Positions 1 to 10,045 of a stretch of DNA of 64,000 nucleotides are shown here, in pieces. Origin of the DNA: Antilocapra americana (lineage: Eukaryota > Chordata > Mammalia > Artiodactyla > Antilocapridae); NCBI GenBank assembly GCA_007570785.1, contig ML664161.1, positions 47,801,491 to 47,865,490 on the forward strand. The letters run 5' to 3'. The notes below the pieces were generated by a model, which worked only from the letters and a program-made list of their open reading frames with translations, was not told the origin of the DNA and made no database searches. The first letter of the stretch is position 1; each line of letters opens with the position of its first letter. The translations under genes were made by a program, and so were the position numbers.

Positions 1-240
1 TGATGATAAGGTCTGCTCTCCCCTCCCTGTGGACTATCAGATCTACCTGTATGTCACAAGGCTTCTGAGAACCCAAGAAAAGCTTTGGAGGGGTTTTTTA
101 GGAAGTTTAATGCCATTCTTTGTAAATGATAAAGTTTTATTTAAAATTCTAAATCTGTGGTTCTCTTTGTCCTAACACTATTCCGTGGTCAATTGACATT
201 ACATTTCCCCCAATACTTTGCTATTACAAAAATGATGCGT
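1..240. other. Unassigned AT-rich sequence
   Basis: No coding or repeat feature could be recognised before the SINE target site at 241. Confidence 0.4.
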
Positions 241-527
241 AGCGCATATTTAAATTTTTTTTTTTTTTTTTTATATATGGCTGACGTGAGCCTTCATTGC
301 TGCGTGTGGGCTTTCTCTGGATGTGGCCAGTGGAAACTCCTCTCTAGTTGCAGTGCGTGGGCTTCTTGCTGCGGTGGCTTCGTTAGGGCTATAGGGTGCG
401 CAGGCTTCAGCAGTTTCAGCACATTGGTTTGGAATGTTCCCAGACCAGTCACTGAATCTGTGTCCCCTGAATTAGCAGGCGGATTCTTAACCGCTGGACC
501 ACCAGGGAAGTCACAGAGTGCATATTT
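241..527 (-). repeat. CHR-type tRNA-derived SINE with TSD
   Basis: On the plus strand the element runs from a poly-T tract (tail) through the 'gggcgcgcaggcttcag' style body to a 'ggaccaccagggaagtc' terminus, which is the reverse complement of a CHR/SINE2-type artiodactyl SINE head. The flanks agcgcatattt (241-251) and agtgcatattt (517-527) form a TSD with one mismatch, so the SINE proper is 252-516. Exact subfamily is not assigned. Confidence 0.8.
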
Positions 528-584
528 TTTTGTCTCTTTGGACAGAGTTTCTGTGTAAGAAACTGAAAGTTTCTATACAAAAAA

Positions 585-850
585 TACTTGGAAGTTGTAC
601 TGTTGGGTTAGAAAGTTCAAGTATTTTGGGGTTCCTCTAAATACTGCCAAGTTGCTCAACTGGTGTGTCCGTTCTAGTTTGTCCTATTTTCTATATAAGA
701 TGTCCTTTTCCTCAGCACTCTTGTCAGCAGCTGGTATTGGCAAACATTTAATCTGGTTGCTGAAAGTGGTATCTTGGCTGCTTTCATTTACATTTACATG
801 GTTATTTGTAATATTTTCCTCTTTTCTGTACCCTTAATCTGTATAGTCAC
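585..850 (-). repeat. Old L1 ORF2 fragment
   Basis: The plus strand resembles the reverse complement of the L1M ORF2 C-terminal region (the segment around 'aatactgccaagttgctcaac' and 'ggtattggcaaacatttaatc'). It is heavily decayed, and the borders are estimates. Confidence 0.45.
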
Positions 851-1029
851 ATGAATAACACACTATTTCAATTTGTTTAACTTTAAATAACTTAAATAAT
901 ACATTTTGATATTAGTAGAACCTATTCTCTTTCTATCATGCAACACTGCTTTGATATCCTACTTTTTACTTTTACTTAGCTCTTTCCAGTGTCTTTGTAC
1001 AATCTTTTAGCTTCTGATGGTGAACAAAT

Positions 1030-1145
1030 GTTTATTAGACTCCATCTGTATACTGTATATGGGTTCATTTCTGTTACACCTTTCTTAGCACTTACTAGGG
1101 TGTGATACATACAGCAGATAAGTGAATGAGTGAATAAACGAGCAG
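1030..1145 (+). repeat. L2-like 3' end
   Basis: The string 'gtgaatgagtgaataaacga' after a 'cttagcacttactaggg' segment resembles the terminal region of L2, whose 3' end is built of TGAATGAA-type repeats. It is short and diverged. Confidence 0.35.
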
Positions 1146-1249
1146 ATCTCTGCCTCAGTCTGTCATTGGGTGAGTGAAAGATCTCAGTAGGCCATGGCCT
1201 TATTTGATGAGGTAACTTATACCATCTATTTCACCAACATCTGGCATCT

Positions 1250-1606
1250 ATGATGATGTAGAGCCTCCCAAGTTCCCCCATCTCAGGTCACCACCCTAGA
1301 CACGACCAATCATAGTGTGCCAAAGATATACCTATCAGGGGCTAGCGTGCGTAAAGCCACTGACCTCCCCTCCTGTCCTGACCAATCACAGAGCACCAAG
1401 ATATGTCACCCCACCTGTAGCCAATTTCCCTTTGTCTTCTCCCTTTAAAAGCCTTGTACTATGCGGCTCGGGACCACTGCCCTCACTCCGCTGTGTCGGT
1501 GTGTGTGTGTGCGGTCCAGACCCAGGTCTGCAATAAATTCACTCTTGTGCTTGCATTGGTGTATGGCCTCTTGGTGATTTGTGGAGATCACTGCCTGGGC
1601 ATAACA
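1250..1606 (+). mobile_element. Solo LTR of an endogenous retrovirus
   Basis: The stretch has LTR architecture in order: two CCAAT-type motifs (ccaatca near 1305 and 1380), a TATA-like tttaaaag at 1444-1451, an AATAAA polyadenylation signal at 1532-1537 followed by a GT-rich segment, and a terminal CA at 1605-1606. The layout resembles class I (gammaretrovirus-like) LTRs. No gag, pol or env sequence flanks it, so it looks like a solo LTR. The 5' border is uncertain and no convincing TSD was found. The open frames here are incidental. Confidence 0.6.
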
Positions 1607-2446
1607 ATAATAGGTCCTCTGTTAGCTTTCTCAGAGTTCCTGGGAGTAGAGCTATTAAAGCTGGCTCCTACTTTAGTTTCTAGAACATTATTCCACTGGG
1701 TCTCTCTGCCAAGAGAGTATCACTGATGACCTAGGACAGTAAGGGGCCATCTCTGAGTGATACATAGCACCGAGTATGTGCTCCTTGTACCTTGCCTAAT
1801 GAATGCAGTTAAAAATGATGAATAATAGTAGTAATAGGAGCTTAGAGAAAGCTAGACTCAAAAGCAATAACAATAAATGACTGTTTATTATAATAGTATT
1901 ATCATTTACCTTGCTATTTTTTTTTTAACTAGGGGATTTAGTCTTTTAGCCTTGAGCATTATCTTTTATTTTAACTGCTGAAATGATTTGCCCAAGGATA
2001 CACAAATGAACCGGTAACTCAATTTTAATGAAACACAGATCTGTCTGCAAATCCTGACCTTCACAGTTTCTTCGGTGCAAACCCCACTTGGAAAGGTACA
2101 GGATCCTTTATAAAGCTAATTTAAATAGTGGTGAATAGCCCTGAATTTGACACATTGAATTTCTTCATCTTTTTAATCATGACAGCCATCTGGCATCACC
2201 AAGGCTTTCAAAATACTACAAGGACTCAGTGATTACACCTACATAATTCTAGAAGTTTACAGCTCTTTGTTATATGTTTTACTCTTGCTCCCAAGTCTAC
2301 TTTGTGGGAAACGGAAGTACTGGGTGGATTTACTTCTTGGTATCTTCTTTTATTAATAATATCTATGGTGAGCTGGAGGCGGAGTTTTTCTAACCTAATC
2401 AAATAGTTCTAGTTTAAAGAATTTTCTAGTTGTATGGGCTTTTATT
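1607..2446. other. AT-rich sequence without a recognised gene
   Basis: No coding feature is visible. A weak MIR-like core ('ttgcccaaggatacacaaatg') lies near 1990-2010, too decayed to call firmly. Confidence 0.35.
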
Positions 2447-2572
2447 AAAAAGGAAATGGCAACCCACTCCACTGTTCTTGCCTGGAGAATCCCATGGACA
2501 GAGGAGCCTGGCGAGCTACAGTCCATGGGGTTGTGAAGAGTCGGACACGACTGAGCGAGTAACACACACAGA
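2447..2572 (+). repeat. Bov-tA/Bov-A SINE, 5'-truncated
   Basis: The sequence starts at the internal 'aaggaaatggcaacccactcc' region and runs through 'cctggagaatcccatggaca' and 'agagtcggacacgactgagcg' to a short CA-rich tail. The tRNA-derived head is missing. Confidence 0.9.
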
Positions 2573-2907
2573 GCGAGGCAGATGTTGCAGTAAAATTTTT
2601 CTTTCTGCCTTAAGTAGTGGTCTCATAGGAAGCAGATAATTTTGTATTATTGAGCAAAACTGCTGAGGAGGAACTCACAACTCTCGTGGGCTAGGTGGAG
2701 TCCCTGGTAGTGGAGGGATGACTTTCATCCCGAACAATGAGAAAACAGAAATAGAATCCAAGGAGGGTCCAGGGGATATCTCATTCTGGATTCTGAACTG
2801 CAGCCCAACGTGGTTAGACATTGCAGTTTCCAGAGGTACCTCTGCAGTCTATCTAAGGTGTGCCTATAGAGAAACTTCCTCCCTTTCTCTGAATAATGAA
2901 ATATTGC

Positions 2908-2917
2908 ATATGATGCA

Positions 2918-2974
<57 letters not shown>

Positions 2975-3184
2975 CGGTCACTAGGTTGTGTCTGACTCCT
3001 TGTGACCTTATGGACTGTAGCCTGCCAGGCTCCTCTGTCCGTGTAGACAAGAATACTGGGGTGGGTTCTTACTACCTACTCCAAAGGATCTTCCAAACCC
3101 AAGGATTGAGCCTGTATCTCCTGTCTCTGCAACATTGGCAGTTGGGTTTTTTACCACTGAGCCACCTGGGAAGCCTATATGATG
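2908..3184 (-). repeat. Bov-tA SINE with expanded tail and TSD
   Basis: A Bov-tA reverse complement occupies about 2973-3176, ending in 'gccacctgggaagcc'. Its 3' tail has become the adjacent TG tract. The 8-bp direct repeat atatgatg at 2908-2915 and 3177-3184 is the TSD, so SINE plus tail is one insertion. Confidence 0.88.
2919..2972. repeat. (TG)27 microsatellite
   Basis: An uninterrupted TG dinucleotide tract of 54 bases. It abuts the 3' end of a minus-strand Bov-tA SINE, so it most likely grew from the CA-rich SINE tail. It gives Val-Cys and Thr-His pseudo-frames with no biological meaning. Confidence 0.97.
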
Positions 3185-4517
3185 GGATTAGAAATCATTT
3201 TGAATAAATGCTACAAAGAGACCTTCCAGAAGAATACAAAGATAGCAATAATTCATCCTCAGGAATATTACCCAGAAGATGGAGCAATCTTCTCACAAGA
3301 TTTTCATATTCAAAAAGCAGTGATAAGTTTGAATCATCACTTTGCCTGAAACCGTCTCAGAATCACAGATTCCCTATCTGTTGGAATATACATGATTTTG
3401 GACTTCTGTACTATGATAAAAGGAAGTTAAAATGTAAAAAGAAAGGAAAAGATATCCCCTTGTATTAAGATTTATTCTTACACAAATAACCTTAATTATA
3501 CCAATCACTCAAGACTCTTAGGCCAATGACAATTAACTTAATAACTACTTTAATTAACTGAACAATTTAAATGTGTCTATACATAAATTTTACAAAGTAT
3601 ACACATCCTATAATTTAGAGGTTAAGTTTTATTTAAGAGGCTGATTAGTGTAATTTATTTTCCAGTATCAGCATTCCAATAGAACATACTTTACAATGCA
3701 TCCAGAGTTCATTTACACCTAATGCTTCATCATTTCTAAAAGGTTTTCAGTCTGAGTATACCTGTATCTGGAGCACACTGTTTGTGGGAGCAAAACAGAA
3801 AACTCCACTTAAAAATCTGTTATCTACACTTTAATTTTAGTTAGCATTTTAGAATTTATAAAGCATAATTTTCACGGAATCCTTTCACTAATATAGCTGT
3901 TAGAATTTGTTCAATTTTTTATCCAGAATAGCTTTTCCCAGGGTCATATGGCTACAAACTGGAGAATTCAAGGAGGAAACAAAATTATCTTTTAGCTCCT
4001 GATTCTTCTAAAATATATTATTTTGGGTAAAGATTCTAGAATTCTTATACATTAATTCAGCAGGCAAAACTTTTTTGGGAAACATTTTCTGCATGTCCTC
4101 TATCTCTTCTTGAATATTAAAGATTCAGGAGGCATCAACAAATTCAGAGCTAAGAAAGTATATGTTTTAAAGATTTAATAGATTTTAAGAAGTGCAGATT
4201 GTTCTTTGTGGCAGAGAAAACGATAATGTAAAAAACTAGCATTTTTCTTTTTAGTTCAGTGAGTGAAATGAAGACTTGGATCATTTTGCTAAATACTATG
4301 CCTAAAACTCAGCTGTAGGGCATATTTGCAGACTGTCAAAAAGAACGCATTTCACATCTCAAGCTTATCATTTTTGCCATTGTTCAAAACTACAAATATT
4401 CAGAGAAAACTCTTTGTAGCACTGTAGTCATCGTTATTAATATACACTTTGTGCACTTTTGCATACTCTGTTGCCTGTCATGAAAATAAAAAAACAAAGG
4501 ACTTTGGAAAGTGACCT
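3185..4517. other. Repeat-poor AT-rich stretch
   Basis: No family was recognised with confidence. An 86-codon open frame (3208-3468, plus) has no recognisable domain and no supporting gene context; I treat it as chance. Confidence 0.35.
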
Positions 4518-5118
4518 TGTGTCTATTTTCTATTGCCTAGTAACCAACTGCCCCAAATTAAAACACTAGTGAGTTGTCTCATGGTTTCTGTAGATCAGAA
4601 ATCTCTGACTGACACAACTCTGCTCAGGAACCCATGAAGGTGCTGGCCAGTGCATGGGTCTCATTTGCAGCTTGAGAGTATTCTTCTTGGCTCATTTAGG
4701 CATTATCAGAATGCAGTTCCTTGTGATTATAATAACGATCGAGGCCTACTTTTCTTGCTTGCTGTTGGCTGGGGTTGCTCATAGCTCTTAGAGGCCACCC
4801 TCAGGTCCTACCCTCATCCAAAGGCAATTCAAGACATGGTTATCAAATGAAGAGCTCTCTGATGCTTCTGATAGGTTTTAAAAGTCTCATCTGATTAGTT
4901 CACCCTCGGGGCGGGGGAAAGATTCCAATTTGATTCACTTAAAGTCAGCTGAGAATAATTACATCCACAAAATATGTTTTGCCATAACATAATTGTGGAA
5001 GTAACATCTTATTGTATTTACAGGTCCTGATGACACTTCAAGAGGAGAGATGTACATAGGTGTGTACTCCAAGGAACAGGAATCTTGTGGGCCACTTTAG
5101 AAACCTACCCATCACAGA
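4518..5118 (+). repeat. Old dispersed mammalian repeat, family unassigned
   Basis: The sequence matches, in order, a familiar mammalian interspersed-repeat layout: 'tctattgcctagtaaccaac', 'gtttctgtagatcagaaatc', 'gcagttccttgtgattataa', 'ctcttagaggccaccc', ending at a 'gggccactttagaaacctacc' type terminus. It is heavily diverged. I cannot name the family by eye. Confidence 0.45.
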
Positions 5119-6337
5119 CCTACCATCTCAAGTATATCCATTAAAAAGGATATTATCCTTTTTTAAACATTTTTACTTTTGAAAAATGGTTGGTGCTGTT
5201 CTCCTGGTTAGAGCATTCTGAGTTTTCTTGGGAATGTTGCCTTTCTCATTGGAAGACAGTGATGCCACTGTCAAGATGACACCGACATCTCTGCAGTGTT
5301 ATTCCCTTTCTCCCTTAATTCCCAGTGTATATATACTAGTGCTGGCCAATCAGCGTTTCATATCCCCTTAATAGTGATTTATTGAGAGGCACGTGACAAG
5401 AGGATACCAGTTAGAGTGGTTTCTGAAAGTTTGGGTAGAATTAGTAGACGTAAGTTCTCTCTTTCCCTTGAAATTTTTGGATGTGGAATGAGGTAATATG
5501 TGTGTGAGTAGCGTCTGTGTGCTTGTCTGGTTGGCAGGTGTGGGGTGGGTGGTGGTGGCAGTTTTAGCCACTTGCTTCAAGCCTTCTTTAAAATGTTCGT
5601 ATTCATGTATTTAAAGTACACATTTTATGATGAAAGTATTAACTATCTTTCATATAAAATTTACATTGTCTTTCTTTTAAATTTATAAATGTGTAATTTG
5701 GCACTTTCTTGGATTGGGTTCCTTGGGAAGCAGTCTGCAGAGATGCACACGGATTTAGAGAGAAGGGTTCTCGGCAACAGCATCTGTGAGTGAATGTTAG
5801 TCAGGATTGTCCTTCAGATGTGAAAAGAACAGCACCAAGGCATGCTCCAGGGAGTTAGCTGGGTGTCAGTTTAAACAGTGGCTCACAAGCACATTCATGA
5901 GCAAAACAAAGATTTTTACATGTTGTGTCCATTCCTCTACGTCTATCCACATGCCTTTTTCTCAGACTTCTCTATCTTTTTCACTCCATGCCCCATTCAA
6001 CCAGCCAAGTCATTTGTTGTTGCTCATGAAACCATACATATCACAACGTTGGGACAATTTCTACACAAAGCAGGTGGCTGGGTGCACCACTGAAGCTCTG
6101 CCCATTAGGAGGAATTTCATTTTGGTTGTTTGCAGGGTCATCTGTGAGTGAGATGAAGGAGCTGGTAATTTTCAGCTTGCACACATATACTGAGCCATGA
6201 ATCATGAATCCATGAGGGAGGGATTTCTGGTATTTCTAATTCCCCTAATGAAGGCGTTCACTTTCTTTGTGTTTCCAAGGTCATCTGAGCAGCATGGTAG
6301 CACAGTCACCTAAGGTCCTTGCTGAGCATTAAACTTT
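5119..6337. other. No recognised gene
   Basis: Open frames here (for example 5807-6151 plus) show no domain, and no splice or promoter structure is evident. The sequence near 5715-5780 resembles an old dispersed repeat too degraded to name. Confidence 0.3.
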
Positions 6338-6582
6338 GTGTCATAGGATGCATGTGGGCTAGGTTGCTTCAGTCTTGTCTGAGTCTTTGCCACCCCATGG
6401 ATTGTAATCTGTGAAGCTTCTTTGTCCATGGGATTCTTCAGGCAAGAATACTGGAGTGGGTTACCATTTCCTTCTCCAGGGAATCTTCCTGACCCAGGAA
6501 TTGAACCTGTGTCTCTTGAGTCTCCTGCACTGGCAGGCAGGTTCTTTGCCTCTAGGGCCACCTGGGAACAGTGTGTCATAGG
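6338..6582 (-). repeat. Bov-tA SINE with TSD
   Basis: A nearly full-length reverse-complement Bov-tA occupies 6348-6572 ('ccatggattgtaatctg' to 'gccacctgggaaca'). It is flanked by a perfect 10-bp TSD, gtgtcatagg, at 6338-6347 and 6573-6582. Confidence 0.93.
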
Positions 6583-6869
6583 GTAATGCTCCCATATTCA
6601 TAGTTTCTTCCTTATCCAACTTTATGTTCCAGACCCTCTGACTCCCTTTTCTAGCATCTGGAGACACAGATCTACATGTACTTTCCCAGATTCTGCTAAT
6701 GCATGTGGTATGTGATCCACATTTCACGTAGTCTGCTTCAAAAATGCCTTGGGGCTGAAGGGGATCAGAGTTGTTTACCAATCACTGCACCTTCAACAAG
6801 CATCCTTTTATGGCAGGGCCGTCTTTCACTGACAATTATTTTTCTGCCTAATGGAGCACATTTATATAA

Positions 6870-7085
6870 TAATAATAATATTAGCTACCATTTATTGAGT
6901 ACCCACTATTTGCCATATGATATATCCATCAATTTATGAATTTTTAATTTTTATACATATGCTTCAAGTTATGTTATAATTTTATAAATATAGAAACTAA
7001 ATTTTAGTGAATTTCAATCCTTTACTCATGGCTAAACACATAGCTAGTATTTAAACTGAGGTTAAAATAACTCCCAAACTCGTAC
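6870..7085 (+). repeat. MIR
   Basis: An (AAT)n start is followed by 'tagctaccatttattgagta', 'cactatttgcca' and later 'atagctagtatttaaactg', the usual order of MIR segments on this strand. It is diverged. Confidence 0.6.
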
Positions 7086-7094
7086 TTCTCTGTT

Positions 7095-7275
7095 TTTTTT
7101 CCTGCAAATTCTATTGAAGTATAAGTAATTTATAGTTATATATTCTGGGGTACAGCTAAGTGATTCAGTTACACATGTATGTATTCTTTTTCATATTCTT
7201 TTCCATTATGATTTGTCACAGGATATTAAATATAGTTCCCTGCGCTATACGGTAGGACCTTGCAAAACTCATACT
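7095..7275 (-). repeat. Artiodactyl L1 3' UTR fragment
   Basis: Reverse complement of the artiodactyl L1 3' region: 'attgaagtataagtaatttat', 'gattcagttacacatgta', 'cttttccattatgatttg', 'atagttccctgcgctata'. Poly-T lies at the left end, as expected for a minus-strand tail. Confidence 0.75.
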
Positions 7276-7299
7276 TTTATGCTATTTGCTTAACTTAAA

Positions 7300-7440
7300 G
7301 AACTTCATCTTTTTCTTTTGGCCATGCTGTGCAGTTTGTGAGATCTTAGTTCTCTGATCAGGGATCAAACCTCGGTCCCTGGCAGGGAAAACGCTGAGTC
7401 CTAACCAACTCAACTGCCAGGAAGTTCCTGAAATTCATCT
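7300..7440 (-). repeat. SINE2/CHR-type tRNA SINE with TSD
   Basis: 'ggccatgctgtgcagtttg' through 'cctaaccaactcaactgccagg' is a short tRNA-derived SINE read in reverse (7311-7429). The TSD is gaacttcatct (7300-7310) and gaaattcatct (7430-7440), one mismatch. Confidence 0.75.
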
Positions 7441-7635
7441 TTAAAATTTTTGATTTATTTATTTTATTTATTTGGCTGCAGTGGGTCTTAGCTGTGGCAT
7501 GTGAACTCTTACTTGCAGCATGTGGGATCAAGTTCCTTGACCAAGCATTGAACCCAGGCCCACTGCATTGGGAGCTCTGAGTCTCAGCCACTGGATCACA
7601 AGTTCAAGTTCCCTGAACTTCTTCTTTTTAAAACA
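7430..7635 (-). repeat. Second SINE2/CHR-type SINE
   Basis: A poly-T/ATTT tract is followed by 'tggctgcagtgggtcttag' to 'cagccactggatcac', about 7449-7613. Flanks 'gaaattcatctttaaaa' and 'gaacttcttctttttaaaa' (from 7614) look like a diverged TSD. It therefore inserted beside the previous SINE and shares a target region with it. Confidence 0.7.
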
Positions 7636-8350
7636 AATTAATTCTGGGCCTGGTTTTCAATTATCAGGGCAGTAAGAAACACAATATAAGTTTTGATTTG
7701 GGGGCTTCTCCCTCTTATGACTCTGTAAGACTTGAATTGGAGCAAGTGATCTAATCAACACCTATATTATCTTTGTCATTACCATTTTGTGTTCTGTTGC
7801 ATGATGCTTTTACACATTTTGGTCTTTCATTTTTCTGGCAGGAGTGTGCTGGGCCTGCTGAGAGATCGCCATTGCAGTGGTTCTTCTTATGGCTCACACA
7901 AGACCTGACGCTTCTCTCCAGGCCTAGACCCTAGAGACCAACCTCAGCTATCCCTCCCTGTCTCCCCTCTGGGACTCTGTGAGCAGCAGGAGCATAGATC
8001 TCCTCTGCTTGCCAAAAATCCAACCCCATCTAGCTGTAGGTTTGAGGGATGCTCTCCCTCTCATTTCTTCCAGGTTGCTTTCTTTCCCTTCATCTCTCCT
8101 CTTCCCTCTTAAATGAAATTCAGCCCTATTGCTTCATTAAAGGTTTTAGAAAACAGAAGTCTTTAATTCTCTCCTTGGGCAAGAGAAATTCTTACATGCT
8201 GGGACTGAAAAATCTTGATTATTTTCTTGAAGGAGGAAAGATAAAAACATACCAAAATCACTTCTAGTCTTTTATATTTTGTGCATCAACGAGAACAGAA
8301 CAGTAAAAAAAAAAAAAAGATTAATATTTCAAATTATCCTGCCAGAGTTA
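7636..8350. other. No recognised gene or repeat
   Basis: A GC-richer patch at 7840-8040 has no long frame and no identifiable element; the rest is AT-rich. Confidence 0.3.
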
Positions 8351-8428
8351 CAATACCTTGAAATTTGGTGATCATATTAACTGACATCTGTTCAGTGCAT
8401 AGAAGGTACCAGGCACAGGTGCTTTCTG
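8351..8428 (+). repeat. Left part of a MIR split by the FABP3 retrocopy
   Basis: 'actgacatctgttcagtgc' and 'aggtaccaggcacaggtgc' resemble the MIR segment that ends in 'ccaggcactgttctaag'. The continuation is found at about 9136 beyond the pseudogene. Confidence 0.5.
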
Positions 8429-9135
8429 TTTTTTTTTTTTTTTTTGCCTTTGGCTTTGGTTTATTGACCTTAGAGAACCCTTTGAATGCAGTTAAAAAAC
8501 AAAAACATACACAATGAGAATGGAACTGGATCCAGGCTGCTGCCACCCGACCCCAAGAGAATTCCTCCAATCAAGCTGAATTTGTACAAAATGCAAGAGG
8601 AGAAAAATGAGGCAATCTGGTGCTGAGTCAAGGAGGAGTCAGCCGGCAGAAGAGCAGCTGAAGCAGTGGGCAGGTGGCACCCCTTTCTTGGAAATGAAAG
8701 TGCAACCTGCTCTGCTGTGGGTGGGTGTCAGGGTGGGTGTTCCATCAACTGTTTCCGGCACTAGTGTTCGCTCTTGTCCGTTCCACTTCTGCATGTGGAC
8801 ATGTTTGCCTCCATCCAGCACATCACAGTGGATTTGACCTTCCTGTCGTCTGCTGTTGCCTCACCAAACTCCATTCCCAGCTTGAAGATGATTTCTGTGT
8901 TCTTGAAGATGCTTTGTGTTTTATGGTGAATGTGTCTCCATTCACTTCAGTGATGTGGTAGCTTGGTCATGTTGACCACCTGCCTGGAAGCAAAATCCAC
9001 ACTGAGTGACTTCATGTACTCATTGAAATTCTTGCTGTCCACTAACTTTCAGATGCCCATAAAAGTGCTCCCACCAGGGGGAGGCTGGGCAAAGCTGAGA
9101 AAGAGACAGAGTACGCGTGAAAGGATTCTGGGACT
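8429..9135 (-). pseudogene. FABP3: FABP3 (heart fatty-acid-binding protein) processed pseudogene
   Basis: A retrocopy of the cytosolic fatty-acid carrier FABP3 on the minus strand. Seen: a 17-base poly-T (8429-8445, the poly-A tail), an AATAAA signal as tttatt at 8460-8465, a 3' UTR-like stretch, then a coding-equivalent span of about 8678-9077 with no introns. That span is about 400 bp, matching the family's 133 codons. Recognisable conceptual peptides include [33 protein letters not shown] and [16 protein letters not shown], in the FABP3 order. It is broken: the ATG position reads CTG (9075-9077), a frameshift and stop follow the VVNMTK segment, another shift falls before LDGGK, and the C-terminal stop is lost. 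About 55 bases of 5' UTR-like sequence precede it. Lack of introns, poly-A and decay make it a dead processed copy, presumably made by L1 machinery. Other small FABPs fit less well. Confidence 0.9.
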
Positions 9136-9325
9136 GGCCCAGGGACTGTTCTAAGGTTCTTTATTTTCTTACTTCATTTTTTCTTAAAACAACACAGGAA
9201 GCAGATACTTCCTTTATACCAGTTTTATACATGAGGATGCTGATGTTTGAAAGGTTAGGTAACCTGTGCTAAATTACTGAGCTACTGGATGGTAGACCAA
9301 GAGTTAAACCTCAAGCAATTGATTC
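9136..9325 (+). repeat. Right part of MIR
   Basis: 'gactgttctaaggttcttta', 'ttatacatgaggatgctgatg', 'aggttaggtaacctgtgct' and 'agttaaacctcaagc' follow MIR order. It continues from the part at 8351-8428. Confidence 0.55.
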
Positions 9326-9434
9326 AAGCATTTATGCTTGTAAACATTATGGTATTTTGCCTTTCATATTAAACACAGCAACTAGAATCAGATAGTTCAC
9401 TGATTTGAAAAGAAGCAGTTTTTGGCTTTTGTTT

Positions 9435-9625
9435 GGCTTTTGGTTTTTTAAATTGAAGTATAGTTGATTTACAATGTTTTGTTGATTTCTGGCATACAGC
9501 AAAATTATTGAGATACCTATAAATTATATAATATTAAATATTCTTTTTCAGATTTTTCCCCCATTTTAGGTTATTACAAGATATTGAATATAGTTCCTGT
9601 GCTACACAGTAGGACCTTGTTGTTA
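9435..9625 (-). repeat. Artiodactyl L1 3' UTR fragment
   Basis: Reverse-complement L1 3' end: 'attgaagtatagttgattta', 'gttgatttctggcatacagc', 'aggttattacaagatattg', 'cacagtaggaccttgttg'. It is 5'-truncated. Confidence 0.78.
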
Positions 9626-10045
9626 AGAAATGTTTTTGAGTGTAAATATGAAGCATTTTAGATGTGGCTCAAAAATTCAGAATTGAGTCCTTTCTTGCCT
9701 GAGTTTGCACTGGACACTTAGAAGTGTTCTAATCAATCAGGTAGACAAATATATTTCAATTTTATGTTTTGACCTTCCACTGATTTCTTTTTAAGACAAA
9801 TCTTTGCTTCACCATAGTATTTGCTACAAGGTTTATAGAGAAAAAGTGGATATTACACATCTATATATATCTATATCCATATCTATCTGTCCATCTGTCA
9901 GTATAAATAATTTCATTGAAATTACTTTAGCTATCGGCAACCTAATTCTTTCTTTATTACTGAAATCATCGTAAGCTAAGTAAAAGTACTTGATGAAAAT
10001 CACAGACTCTTGTTCTCAAAATTCTTTTCAGGATTGACCAAAACT

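Noticed and set aside
2718..3207. Open frames rich in Val-Cys or Thr-His repeats
   Set aside because: They are translations of the TG microsatellite and the adjoining SINE.
3208..3468. 86-codon plus frame as a small gene
   Set aside because: No domain, no promoter or splice context, AT-rich composition.
7842..8040. Possible exon in a GC-richer patch
   Set aside because: No convincing frame bounded by splice signals.
8639..8821. A functional short FABP3-like protein
   Set aside because: The start codon is lost, frames are shifted and the copy has a retrocopy structure.
8607..9154. Plus-strand frames over the FABP3 region
   Set aside because: They are antisense to the pseudogene; the protein similarity is on the minus strand.
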